17,159 nt of DNA from an uncultured Planctomycetaceae bacterium (GTDB lineage: Bacteria; Planctomycetota; Planctomycetia; Planctomycetales; Planctomycetaceae), in contig CAIXQV010000014.1 in NCBI GenBank assembly GCA_903921605.1, forward strand, positions 1-17,159, in the 5' to 3' direction. The notes below the pieces were generated by a model. The model made no database searches. It was not told the DNA's origin and was given only the letters and a program-made list of their open reading frames with translations. The number at the start of each line of letters is the position of its first letter. Position 1 is the first letter of the stretch. The translations under genes and the position numbers were made by a program. Shown piece after piece: positions 8,297 through 14,773 of this stretch.

Positions 8297-9238
8297 ATGA
8301 AGATTCGATACCTCCTCCCCCTGGCGATGCTGTTCACAATTCTCGCCTGCATCAATGTCATTCACGCTGACGAAGTGCCGAAAGCGGCCGCCAGTGCACC
8401 GGAAGCACGTCCCACGCTGTCGTTGTTTCAGGCGTTGGTGCTGGGCATCGTGGAAGGGGCGACCGAGTATCTTCCGGTCAGTTCCACCGGCCATCTGCTG
8501 ATTGCCGAACATCTGATGGGAATGGACGCCGACGAACGACAAAAAGAAGCCGCCGACTCGCTGGCCATCTGTATTCAGTCCGGCGCGATTCTGGCCGTGG
8601 TGATGTTGTACTTTGGACGCATCAGGCAAATTGTCGTGGGAGTGCTGGGAAAAGATCCGGACGGGCTGAAACTGTTGATCAACCTTGTGATCGCGTTCTT
8701 TCCCGCAGCCGTTCTGGCGCTTGTGCTGAAAGACTGGGTGAAGCAGCATCTCTTCGGAGTCATGCCTGTTGCCGCCGCACAATTGGTCGGCGGTATCATC
8801 ATTATTGCTTACGGTTTTGTGACACGAAAAAGCAATCCCAACGAGGGCAAAGAGATCTCTGAGATGTCACGGCCAGACGCATTGCTCATTGGAACTCTGC
8901 AGTGTCTGGCGTTCTGGCCTGGATTCAGCCGCAGCCTCGCCACAATTCTGGGCTGTCGATTTGCGAAGCTGAAGATGATGGCGTCGGTCGAGTTCAGCTT
9001 TCTGCTGGGCCTGGTCACTCTGACCGCTGCCACTGGCTATGAAGGCCTCAAGCATGGCAAAGAAATGATTGCCGACTACGGACTCGCGATGCCGCTTGTG
9101 GCTCTCGTGACAGCCTTCGTGGCGGCTGTCCTGAGCGTTCGCTTTATGGTGGGAGCACTGGGGAAATACGGACTCACGCCATTTGGATACTACAGAATTC
9201 TGCTGGCCATCGCCTGCGTACTGTGGTTGCAGCATTGA
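8297..9238 (+). CDS. uppP: Undecaprenyl-diphosphate phosphatase (UppP/BacA) with N-terminal extension
   Basis: 313 residues. An integral membrane enzyme that dephosphorylates undecaprenyl diphosphate, recycling the lipid carrier for peptidoglycan and other envelope polymers and giving bacitracin tolerance. Both family motifs are intact: EGATEYLPVSSTGH (53-66), with the two catalytic Glu residues and the His, and PGFSRS (208-213), with the essential Arg. The rest is hydrophobic with several membrane segments, ending LLAIACVLWLQH. Family members usually begin about ten residues before the first motif; here about 40 residues precede the family start, with a signal-like stretch (LLPLAMLFTILACINVIHA) and a charged linker. 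GGAAG (8284-8288) eight bases before the ATG supports the long start. It lies 59 bases after murF. A dispersed repeat follows the stop. Confidence 0.93.
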   Translation: MKIRYLLPLAMLFTILACINVIHADEVPKAAASAPEARPTLSLFQALVLGIVEGATEYLPVSSTGHLLIAEHLMGMDADERQKEAADSLAICIQSGAILAVVMLYFGRIRQIVVGVLGKDPDGLKLLINLVIAFFPAAVLALVLKDWVKQHLFGVMPVAAAQLVGGIIIIAYGFVTRKSNPNEGKEISEMSRPDALLIGTLQCLAFWPGFSRSLATILGCRFAKLKMMASVEFSFLLGLVTLTAATGYEGLKHGKEMIADYGLAMPLVALVTAFVAAVLSVRFMVGALGKYGLTPFGYYRILLAIACVLWLQH

Positions 9239-9245
9239 TCCCGTC

Positions 9246-9268
9246 ATTCGTTTAACGGCAAGCCGCAG
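9246..9268 (+). repeat. Dispersed 23-base repeat, copy 2
   Basis: Identical over 23 bases to 487-509 and placed just after the uppP stop, in the same orientation relative to the gene as copy 1. Beyond base 9268 the two copies diverge; the terminator-like hairpin and T-run of copy 1 are not clearly preserved. It fills most of the gap to the convergent permease gene. Confidence 0.7.
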
Positions 9269-9334
9269 CCGTCAGTGCTGAGCTCAACTTTCGCACGCAG
9301 ACATCGCGTCGCATTCCATTTATCTGAATCGCTC

Positions 9335-10750
9335 TCAGATCTTCGGCACGCCGATATCCTCAACCGGCTTTCGCACGAACAAAAAATACACAATCGTGCC
9401 ACTGACGATGACGACCGCCATGCCGCCCCACAACTGCCAGCGAACGGTTCCCAGCACAAACAACCAGCCCGCCAAAGCGATCAAACTGGGGATCGGATAA
9501 AACCACATGCGAAACGGCATCGGGACATCCGGGCGAGATGTCCTAAGAACATGCAACGCCAGAATCTGAGCAATAAACTGCACCAGAATTCGGACCACGA
9601 CAGCCGCTTCAATGACCGTCTGCAATGGCAGATAGCAGAACACTGCCGTCAATGCTCCTAACGTCCACAACGATACGACTGGATACTTTCGAGTCGGATG
9701 AAGCTTCGCAAACTGTGGCAGGAAATCTCCGTTGACGGCCGCTGCAAAAGGGATCCGCGAATACCCCAGAGTGATCGCAAACATACACGCCAGAACCGTC
9801 CACAGAATCAACCCTGTAAACCATACGGCAACCTGATGGCCATAGAGCGTCTCCATAAACAGCGAAGCGATCTGTGTCGACTTCATCGCTTCTTCCCAGG
9901 GAACAACTGCGATAATAGACAGATTCATCGTGAGATAAATGCTGGCCACAACAATGACCGAAGTGATCACCGCACGCGGAATCGTCTTGCCAGGATCGCG
10001 AACTTCGTCACCCAGATGGCAAATATTGTAGTATCCCAGATAGTCATAAATCGCGATCAGCATGGCTCCGCCAAGACCGTGAACCCATTGGCCATTAATC
10101 TTGAAGGCATCGGGCGGCAGCGTGATCAGCGCGCTGTTGAAATGGATCAGCCCGGACACAATCACCGCGGCTACTGTGATGATCGTCCCAACGCACAGGA
10201 TCAGCCCCATCTGTCCGACAATGTCAATGCGACGCGACAGCAGCCACGTCACCATCAGACAGCAAAACGCGGCCACAGTACTTGCACCGCCGGGAATGTG
10301 CCATTGCTTCAGAGTTTCCGTCATCTGTGGCCAGACGAATTCCACGTACGGCATGGCGCCGATGTAGCCCGAAGCAACTTCCAAAGTGCCGCTGACCAGA
10401 AATTGCCAGACAAACAAGAACGGCAATAGCCGAGCCCACGGCGATCGATGGCGGCCAAAAATCTCCCGCAGGAAATGATAGGTGCCGCCACTTCCGGGCA
10501 AGGCCGCTCCCAATTCGCTCCAGACCAGACCGTCGCAAATGACCAGAACAGCCGCAATGATCCAGGCAATCAGCGCCTGCGGTCCGTTCATGGCTGCGAT
10601 GAACAGGGGGATCGTGACGAAAGGCCCGATCCCAACCATGTTGGAAATATTCAGCGCAATTGACTGAGGCAGCCCGAGACCTCGCACCAGCTTTGTGTCT
10701 GGCGGCTGACTATCAGTTGCGACGTGGGACGGAGGATTCTGATCACTCAA
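9335..10750 (-). CDS. APC-superfamily amino acid permease
   Basis: 471 residues, overwhelmingly hydrophobic, with about twelve membrane segments. The first segment contains ISNMVGIGPFVTIPLFIAAM; the unwound G-x-G motif there is the substrate site of APC-type transporters (PF13520). SELGAALPGSGGTYHFLREIFG near residue 100 matches the conserved loop after helix 3. It probably moves an amino acid or amine across the cytoplasmic membrane, by proton symport or exchange; the substrate cannot be read. The start codon is TTG (complement of 10748-10750): the next Met is at residue 38, inside the first membrane segment, and GGAG lies nine bases upstream, overlapping the stop region of the preceding YebC-family gene. 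Only six bases separate the two genes, so translational coupling is likely. Confidence 0.88.
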   Translation of the reverse strand: MSDQNPPSHVATDSQPPDTKLVRGLGLPQSIALNISNMVGIGPFVTIPLFIAAMNGPQALIAWIIAAVLVICDGLVWSELGAALPGSGGTYHFLREIFGRHRSPWARLLPFLFVWQFLVSGTLEVASGYIGAMPYVEFVWPQMTETLKQWHIPGGASTVAAFCCLMVTWLLSRRIDIVGQMGLILCVGTIITVAAVIVSGLIHFNSALITLPPDAFKINGQWVHGLGGAMLIAIYDYLGYYNICHLGDEVRDPGKTIPRAVITSVIVVASIYLTMNLSIIAVVPWEEAMKSTQIASLFMETLYGHQVAVWFTGLILWTVLACMFAITLGYSRIPFAAAVNGDFLPQFAKLHPTRKYPVVSLWTLGALTAVFCYLPLQTVIEAAVVVRILVQFIAQILALHVLRTSRPDVPMPFRMWFYPIPSLIALAGWLFVLGTVRWQLWGGMAVVIVSGTIVYFLFVRKPVEDIGVPKI

Positions 10751-10756
10751 CTCTTA

Positions 10757-11479
10757 TCACTCCGGCAGAACGGCGTTGTGATAAATTTCCTGCACGTCAT
10801 CGCAATCATTAAGCAGGTTCATAAACTTCTCGAACATCGGTACATCGTCAGCACTCAGATCTTTGTTTGCCTGAGGATGAAACGTGATCTCCTGCACTTC
10901 CAGATCAATCTTCGGGAATGCTTCCATCAACGCGGTTTTGGCTTTGTAGAATTCACTGGCCGGAGCGAATACCGTGACCTGGCCATCCTTGCTTTCGACA
11001 TCGTCAACATTGATGTCAGCATTCAGCAGAGCTTCCAGGACGGTATCTCCGTCGTCGCCCTTGAATGAGAAGATCGCCAGATGATCAAACATGTGAGCGA
11101 CAGAGCCGGTTGGGCCAAGCTTGGCTCCTGTGCGTGTAAAACAAGTGCGAACATCAGTGATCGTACGGTTGTTGTTGTCCGTCAAACAATCCACAATCAC
11201 GGTGCAGCCGCCGGGCCCAAAGCCTTCATAGCGGACGGTGGCAAAGTCTTCGCCGCTGCCGCCCTTGGCTTTTTCAATCGCCTTTTCAATAACGTGGCTC
11301 GGCACCTGCTCACGCTTGGCACGTTCGATCATGCTCCGCAGAGCAGGATTGTTGTCAGGGTCGGGCACACCGTTCTTGGCCGCAACATAAAGCTGCTTGC
11401 CGTACTTCGAATAAAGCTTGGATTTCTGACCTGCGGTCTTGAAGATCGAGGCCTTACGATTTTCGAAACTTCTTCCCAT
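10757..11479 (-). CDS. YebC/PmpR family protein, YeeN-like subgroup
   Basis: 240 residues from the chosen start. It opens [18 protein letters not shown], then [29 protein letters not shown] (19-48), [24 protein letters not shown] (51-74) and RYEGFGPGG (83-91), and near the end YHNAVLP. The VYAKFG-type segment, the PDPE/PDPD-N motif and VPxHVI match the E. coli YeeN-type branch rather than classical YebC. Family members were first described as DNA-binding regulators; more recent work points to a role at ribosomes stalled on proline stretches. The open frame extends 34 codons further upstream, but alignment with the family clearly starts at the Met at 11479. It is followed six bases later by the permease. 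No strong Shine-Dalgarno is visible at this start. Confidence 0.92.
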   Translation of the reverse strand: MGRSFENRKASIFKTAGQKSKLYSKYGKQLYVAAKNGVPDPDNNPALRSMIERAKREQVPSHVIEKAIEKAKGGSGEDFATVRYEGFGPGGCTVIVDCLTDNNNRTITDVRTCFTRTGAKLGPTGSVAHMFDHLAIFSFKGDDGDTVLEALLNADINVDDVESKDGQVTVFAPASEFYKAKTALMEAFPKIDLEVQEITFHPQANKDLSADDVPMFEKFMNLLNDCDDVQEIYHNAVLPE

Positions 11480-11625
11480 GGCGATCGTCACTTGCGTTGT
11501 TACAAAACTGGCGGGTGTCACAGAACCTGTTTCTGCTGACACGAGCATCCTAGCAAAAGCCGAATCATCTGCCTCTGCCAACGCAAAGATTTACGAACTC
11601 CGATTTCCGCCACATTTCACGGAAA

Positions 11626-11665
11626 ATGGCGAGCGGTTCGCCATGGCTTCCAGAACCCGTTCTGG
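11626..11665 (-). other. Two adjacent hairpins upstream of the YebC-family gene
   Basis: ATGGCGA (11626-11632) pairs with TCGCCAT (11638-11644), and CCAGAA (11650-11655) with TTCTGG (11660-11665). On the minus strand the first stem is followed by a short T-run (about four), so it could be a weak terminator for the small membrane protein gene that ends at 11849, or part of the YebC leader. The rest of 11480-11848 shows nothing I can support. Confidence 0.35.
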
Positions 11666-11848
11666 CAACCATTGCACAAAAGCCGTGCTTCTTCCACAAC
11701 TTTAATCGTTGAATGAAACGCAATGAGCTCTTTTACCTGCACTTCATGCCCGGACGCTCAACCGGCGGAAGCAACCAACAGCAGACGGTATCGACATCCG
11801 CCAGCCAAAGGGATTGCCTCACTGCGTCAATGCGATGTTGCGAGAAGT

Positions 11849-12181
11849 TCAGACAACCGTCAGATAAAAGAATAACCCAACCTGATAAGAGGCCACTGAC
11901 GTTGTGACCGGGAATACAATTCGACTTCGCAATCGCCACATCACAAGGAGTGTTGAAAGGACACAAATTGTTCCAGCAAGTTTTGTGCGAACGAAAATCC
12001 CAATTCTTCCATTGTCAATTTGCAGCAGCCAATAACCAATCGGATTCTCTTCCATCGACAACATTTCCTCTTCAAAATGCCAGATCAGATACGTGTCGAA
12101 CAGTGACACGAATGCGATCACCATCATGGCCAGAGGAAACCAGATCTCTCGAATCTTTCGGAATACAATCTTGTTCAACAC
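11849..12181 (-). CDS. Small three-helix membrane protein, uncharacterised
   Basis: 110 residues from the chosen GTG start. Hydrophobic segments lie at about 14-35 (FPLAMMVIAFVSLFDTYLIW), 66-82 and 88-108. The first helix carries a buried Asp in SLFDTYLIW, followed by a short acidic loop with MEENPIGYWLL (43-53), then KLAGTICVL and a C-terminal VASYQVGLFFYL. The Asp in helix 1, the ENP loop and the KLxG helix make a coherent pattern that looks like a real conserved family, but I know no function for it. The open frame begins at another GTG (12250), but AAAGGAGA (complement of 12189-12196) lies eight bases before the GTG at 12181, a near-ideal ribosome binding site, so I start there. Confidence 0.72.
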   Translation of the reverse strand: MLNKIVFRKIREIWFPLAMMVIAFVSLFDTYLIWHFEEEMLSMEENPIGYWLLQIDNGRIGIFVRTKLAGTICVLSTLLVMWRLRSRIVFPVTTSVASYQVGLFFYLTVV

Positions 12182-12658
12182 GGCATAATCTCCTTTGACT
12201 TGAACGCCTGACAAAACCGCAACTGGCTCCGGCAAAGATTCCGGGATCACTCAGCGAAAGCGACCGGAATGAATATCTGTCGCGGTTTTGTTAGTGCCTC
12301 TTAAACTATCTTCCATGGAGTCATTGGGGGACTTGGCATGACCTCAAGGCAAACCTCAGGCCAATGAACTTCTCTCTCGAAGATTCATCCCTCGTTTTTC
12401 GAATTCCAGACTGACGAACCTGCTCTTCCGGCAATTCCTGTCAGTTCCATCACCTCGATCGCGCGCTGTGAGTGCAACGCTGCTCAAGCAGAGTGCTGAG
12501 GGTGGTCATCATTTTTCCCTCGATCGAAAATAGCACTGCTGACCAGATTTCATCCTGTTGTCTGACTTCGCTGCTTCAGTCAGCATGTCTGCAGGATTGC
12601 TGAGCGATATGTTGAGCGTATCGCTGAACATCGATCAGTGGGAGTTTTCCATGCCTCA

Positions 12659-12685
12659 GTTAAGTACCGGTTAATCACCTGTTAA
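12659..12685. promoter_or_regulatory. Operator-like triple direct repeat GTTAA with 11-base period
   Basis: GTTAA occurs at 12659-12663, 12670-12674 and 12681-12685, with six bases between copies, so the period is exactly 11 bases. On the minus strand this reads as three units of NTTAACNG. OmpR/PhoB-family response regulators bind direct repeats at this period; cyanobacterial and Bacillus Pho boxes have similar TTAAC cores. It lies 374 bases before cysK and about 480 bases before the divergent membrane protein gene. The regulator is not in the window. Confidence 0.4.
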
Positions 12686-12776
12686 CTTCAGTCATCGCGA
12701 CACTGATGTTCACGAAATACCTGCGCAACGAATGCGGGAATCCTCTATCCAGACGAAAGATTTTCTCGTCGCTGGC

Positions 12777-12892
12777 AGGTTGGACATTCCTGTCCGACTG
12801 GGCTTCGACAGCCCTGAAAACCTATCTCTCCCGACAATCAAGTCTTGACGCAGCACTGGCCCTGAGAGCCCCTGTTCTGCCTATCCAACCTA
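12777..12892. repeat. Palindromic element with terminal inverted repeats
   Basis: AGGTTGGA (12777-12784) and TCCAACCT (12884-12891) are perfect eight-base inverted ends about 115 bases apart. Just inside the left end, GGAC (12782-12785) and GTCC (12792-12795) form a small stem, followed by GGGCT (12800-12804) with AGCCC (12810-12814). No coding capacity. It looks like a dispersed intergenic element; I have an unverified impression of similar ends in other planctomycete genomes. Confidence 0.5.
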
Positions 12893-13058
12893 CGTTTTCT
12901 TCTCTCGATGCGCCTGTCCGTGGATTTCACTTCGCCAATTTCCGCCAGTTTTGCTATGAAACGCGTCTTGAAGGATTTATCAAACCGCGTCGCCGACAAA
13001 CAAATGTCTGAGGCGTCCGCGGATCGTTGACGTTACTCCGAGAAAGGTTGATTCCCAC

Positions 13059-14003
13059 ATGGCCATTTTTGTTGACAATTCTGAAACGATCGGACGGACG
13101 CCTCTTGTGCGAGTCAACCGGCTCACCAACGGGCTCAAGGCCACCATCCTCGCTAAAATCGAAGGTCGCAATCCGGCTTACAGCGTGAAGTGCCGCATCG
13201 GCTCTGCGATGATCTGGGAAGCTGAGAAATCCGGCAAGCTGAAGCCCGGCATGGAAGTTGTGGAACCCACCAGCGGGAACACCGGCATTGCTTTGGCTTA
13301 TGTCTGTGCGGCTCGAGGATACAAGCTGACGCTGACGATGCCTGAAACAATGTCCATTGAACGTCGCATGATTCTGCGAGCCTTCGGTGCCAACCTGATT
13401 TTGACTCCAGGTGCCGAAGGAATGAAAGGCGCGATCTCTCGCGCGGAAGAGCTGGCTCAGAAGGCCAACTGTTATATTCCTCAACAGTTCAAGAATCCTG
13501 CGAATCCCGAGATTCACTTTCGCACAACGGGTCCGGAAATCTTTGAAGACACCGCTGGCAAAGTGGACTACTTCGTTTCGGGTGTTGGCACCGGCGGCAC
13601 AATCACCGGGGTCACTCGTTACCTGAAGCATGAGAAGGGACTTAACATCAAGTCGATCGCCGTTGAACCAGCCTCAAGCCCGGTTCTCTCCGGCGGCGCA
13701 CCCGGTAAGCATCGCATTCAGGGCATTGGTGCTGGCTTCAAGCCGGATATTCTGGACATGTCGATTGTGGATGAAGTGATCCAGGTGACTGACGAAGAAG
13801 CGATGGAGATGGCTCCACGAGTGGCTCGGGAAGAAGGCATCCTCTGCGGGATCAGTTGCGGAGCCGCGATGACCGCCGCTCTGAAAATCGCCGCTCGCCC
13901 GGAAGCCGCCGGGAAGACAATCGTCGTAATTCTGCCGGACTCCGGAGAACGCTACTTGTCATCTCCAATGTTCGACTACGCCCGCGAAATGCCAACGGCG
14001 TGA
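13059..14003 (+). CDS. cysK: Cysteine synthase (O-acetylserine sulfhydrylase), CysK type
   Basis: 314 residues, the usual length. A PLP-dependent cytoplasmic enzyme that makes L-cysteine from O-acetylserine and sulfide. The PLP lysine is Lys44 in [11 protein letters not shown] (38-48). The substrate loop TSGNTG is at 71-76, the phosphate-binding GTGGT at 177-181, and the C-terminal PDSGERYLS with the pyridine-N serine at 293-301. GISCGAA (264-270) is also typical. These features favour CysK over cystathionine beta-synthase; there is no extra C-terminal domain. A weak AAAGG (13043-13047) lies 11 bases before the ATG. The gene stands alone, with a long non-coding stretch before it and a run of palindromic repeats after it. 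Confidence 0.93.
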   Translation: MAIFVDNSETIGRTPLVRVNRLTNGLKATILAKIEGRNPAYSVKCRIGSAMIWEAEKSGKLKPGMEVVEPTSGNTGIALAYVCAARGYKLTLTMPETMSIERRMILRAFGANLILTPGAEGMKGAISRAEELAQKANCYIPQQFKNPANPEIHFRTTGPEIFEDTAGKVDYFVSGVGTGGTITGVTRYLKHEKGLNIKSIAVEPASSPVLSGGAPGKHRIQGIGAGFKPDILDMSIVDEVIQVTDEEAMEMAPRVAREEGILCGISCGAAMTAALKIAARPEAAGKTIVVILPDSGERYLSSPMFDYAREMPTA

Positions 14004-14036
14004 TTTTGGAAGAGTTCTAAGGCAGTTCGCATTATT

Positions 14037-14059
14037 AGCCGCAGGGCGTTAGCCCCCGG
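14037..14059 (+). repeat. Short palindromic element after cysK
   Basis: Begins AGCCGCAG, the same eight bases that end the 23-base repeats at 502-509 and 9261-9268. It folds as GGGC (14044-14047), loop GTTA, GCCC (14052-14055), with outer CCG (14039-14041) / CGG (14057-14059). Located 33 bases after the cysK stop. It may be a relative of the other 3'-end elements and could act as a weak terminator, although no real T-run follows. Confidence 0.4.
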
Positions 14060-14073
14060 TTGATTTCTGTGTG

Positions 14074-14141
14074 GTAGCCGAATTCGTAAGAATTCGGTGC
14101 GACTCCGTGGAAGGCATCCGAATTCTCACGAATCCGGCTAC
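14074..14141. repeat. REP-like double-hairpin palindrome
   Basis: Outer inverted repeats GTAGCCGAATTCG (14074-14086) and CGAATCCGGCTAC (14129-14141) match at 12 of 13 bases. Inside each arm is its own hairpin: CCGAATTC (14078-14085), loop GTAA, GAATTCGG (14090-14097), which is perfect; and CCGAATTC (14118-14125), loop TCAC, GAATCCGG (14130-14137), with one mismatch. The arrangement can form either one long hairpin or a two-arm structure, like paired REP/BIME elements. No coding capacity. Confidence 0.65.
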
Positions 14142-14184
14142 TTTCTGGTGCAGCATACTAACGCACCAATTTGTTCAACCCCAC

Positions 14185-14218
14185 CAGCCGGGATCAGCTT
14201 TACCGCTGATTCCGGCTG
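14185..14218. repeat. Strong 14-base-pair stem-loop before tRNA-Val
   Basis: CAGCCGGGATCAGC (14185-14198) pairs with GCTGATTCCGGCTG (14205-14218) with a single G-U wobble and a six-base loop. It is not followed by a T-run, so it is not a standard terminator. It sits between the double-hairpin palindrome and tRNA-Val; the remaining bases of 14004-14315 show nothing else clear. Confidence 0.6.
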
Positions 14219-14275
14219 TACGGTCTGGCGGAATTCTTCATCTCGGCAGCCTGTGGGATTTCCGGAATCGGCAGT

Positions 14276-14302
14276 TTGCTTTTCTCCTCGCCGCACGATA
14301 AA
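14276..14302 (+). promoter_or_regulatory. Weak candidate promoter for tRNA-Val
   Basis: TTGCTT (14276-14281) and GATAAA (14297-14302) with a 15-base spacer, 13 bases ahead of the mature tRNA 5' end. The spacer is short, so this is a weak match offered only because a tRNA promoter is expected here. Confidence 0.25.
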
Positions 14303-14315
14303 TTCCCCGCCACAA

Positions 14316-14389
14316 GGACGATTAGCTCAGTTGGTTAGAGCGCCACGTTGACATCGTGGAGGTCGTTGGTTCGAGTCCAATATCGTCCA
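14316..14389 (+). tRNA. tRNA-Val (anticodon GAC)
   Basis: A complete 74-base cloverleaf: acceptor GGACGAT (14316-14322) with ATCGTCC (14382-14388) and discriminator A14389; D stem GCTC/GAGC (14325-14328, 14338-14341); anticodon stem CCACG/CGTGG (14343-14347, 14355-14359) with loop TTGACAT, so anticodon GAC at 14350-14352; T arm GTTGG-TTCGAGT-CCAAT. It reads valine codons GUC and GUU. CCA is not encoded, so a CCA-adding enzyme is needed. Confidence 0.96.
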
Positions 14390-14429
14390 CTCTAAACCCT
14401 TTAGTACCAATGATTTACGGCGATTCATT

Positions 14430-14544
14430 TTCAGGTAAATCAAATTCAGGTAAATTTTCAGGTAAAAAGGGAGCGTCGAAGGGAAATCAAGTTGGTTCCA
14501 TCCGACAAATTCAGGTAAATCAGTCGAAGTAAATTCAGGTAAAT
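14430..14544 (+). repeat. Array of five TTCAGGTAAAT repeats behind tRNA-Val
   Basis: TTCAGGTAAAT at 14430-14440, 14445-14455, 14510-14520 and 14534-14544, plus TTCAGGTAAAA at 14457-14467. A degenerate relative ends in AAGTAAAT just before the last copy. Start-to-start distances are 15, 12, 53 and 24 bases, so it is not a regular tandem or CRISPR array. GATTTAC (14412-14418) can pair with GTAAATC (14435-14441) across the first copy. It lies between the tRNA and its probable terminator, so it is presumably transcribed. Confidence 0.75.
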
Positions 14545-14550
14545 TTAGAC

Positions 14551-14590
14551 GGCCATGACGGGAAAACACCTGTCATGGCCTTTTTTGTTT
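14551..14590 (+). terminator. Strong intrinsic terminator after tRNA-Val
   Basis: GGCCATGACGGG (14551-14562) pairs with CCTGTCATGGCC (14569-14580) with one G-U wobble and an AAAACA loop, followed by TTTTTTGTTTT (14581-14591). It would end the tRNA-Val transcript with a trailer of about 160-200 bases that contains the repeat array. Confidence 0.92.
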
Positions 14591-14737
14591 TGGCAGACGA
14601 CTGAAATAAATCCCCAAGACGGCTCAGTAACCAACGACGGCCATTCGGTTCTTTGAAACACACGACTGCCGCTTGGAAAAATTGGTCGGCTCCGTACCTG
14701 CCCATCATTCGATGCCTCTAATCGATACTGACTACCG

Positions 14738-14767
14738 ACTCCAGTTTCGTCACCCCGAAACAGGAGT
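14738..14767 (+). promoter_or_regulatory. Hairpin sequestering the ribosome binding site of the 14774 gene
   Basis: ACTCCAGTTTCG (14738-14749) pairs with CGAAACAGGAGT (14756-14767) with one A-A mismatch and loop TCACCC. The 3' arm contains the AGGAG (14762-14766) that lies seven bases before the ATG at 14774. When folded, the Shine-Dalgarno is fully paired, so the hairpin could repress translation until melted or bound. The stretch 14591-14737 before it holds nothing else clear. Confidence 0.55.
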
Positions 14768-14773
14768 AAAAAA

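Larger units (their letters stand above)
12182..13058. other. Long non-coding stretch between divergent genes, with repeats
   Basis: 877 bases between the minus-strand membrane protein and cysK. Besides the elements listed separately (12659-12685 and 12777-12892) it holds two short stem-loops: TCATTGG (12321-12327) with CCAATGA (12361-12367), and AGCGATA (12603-12609) with TATCGCT (12619-12625). A plus-strand open frame at 12706-13011 runs through the palindromic repeat and looks spurious. No known riboswitch fold was recognised ahead of cysK. Confidence 0.5.

Noticed and set aside
9698..10429. Plus-strand open frame of 243 codons
   Set aside because: Antisense to the amino acid permease; the Arg/His/Asn/Gln-rich composition is typical of the reverse complement of membrane-protein codons.
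12706..13011. Plus-strand open frame of 101 codons before cysK
   Set aside because: It runs through the palindromic repeat at 12777-12892, has no ribosome binding site, and its composition does not look like a protein.
14430..14544. CRISPR array
   Set aside because: Repeats are only 11 bases and the spacing is irregular (15, 12, 53, 24); no cas genes are present.
14327..14569. Minus-strand open frame of 80 codons antisense to tRNA-Val, containing DSNQRPPRCQRGALTN
   Set aside because: This peptide is the reverse-strand translation of the tRNA gene, a well-known false ORF; the rest reads through the TTCAGGTAAAT repeats.
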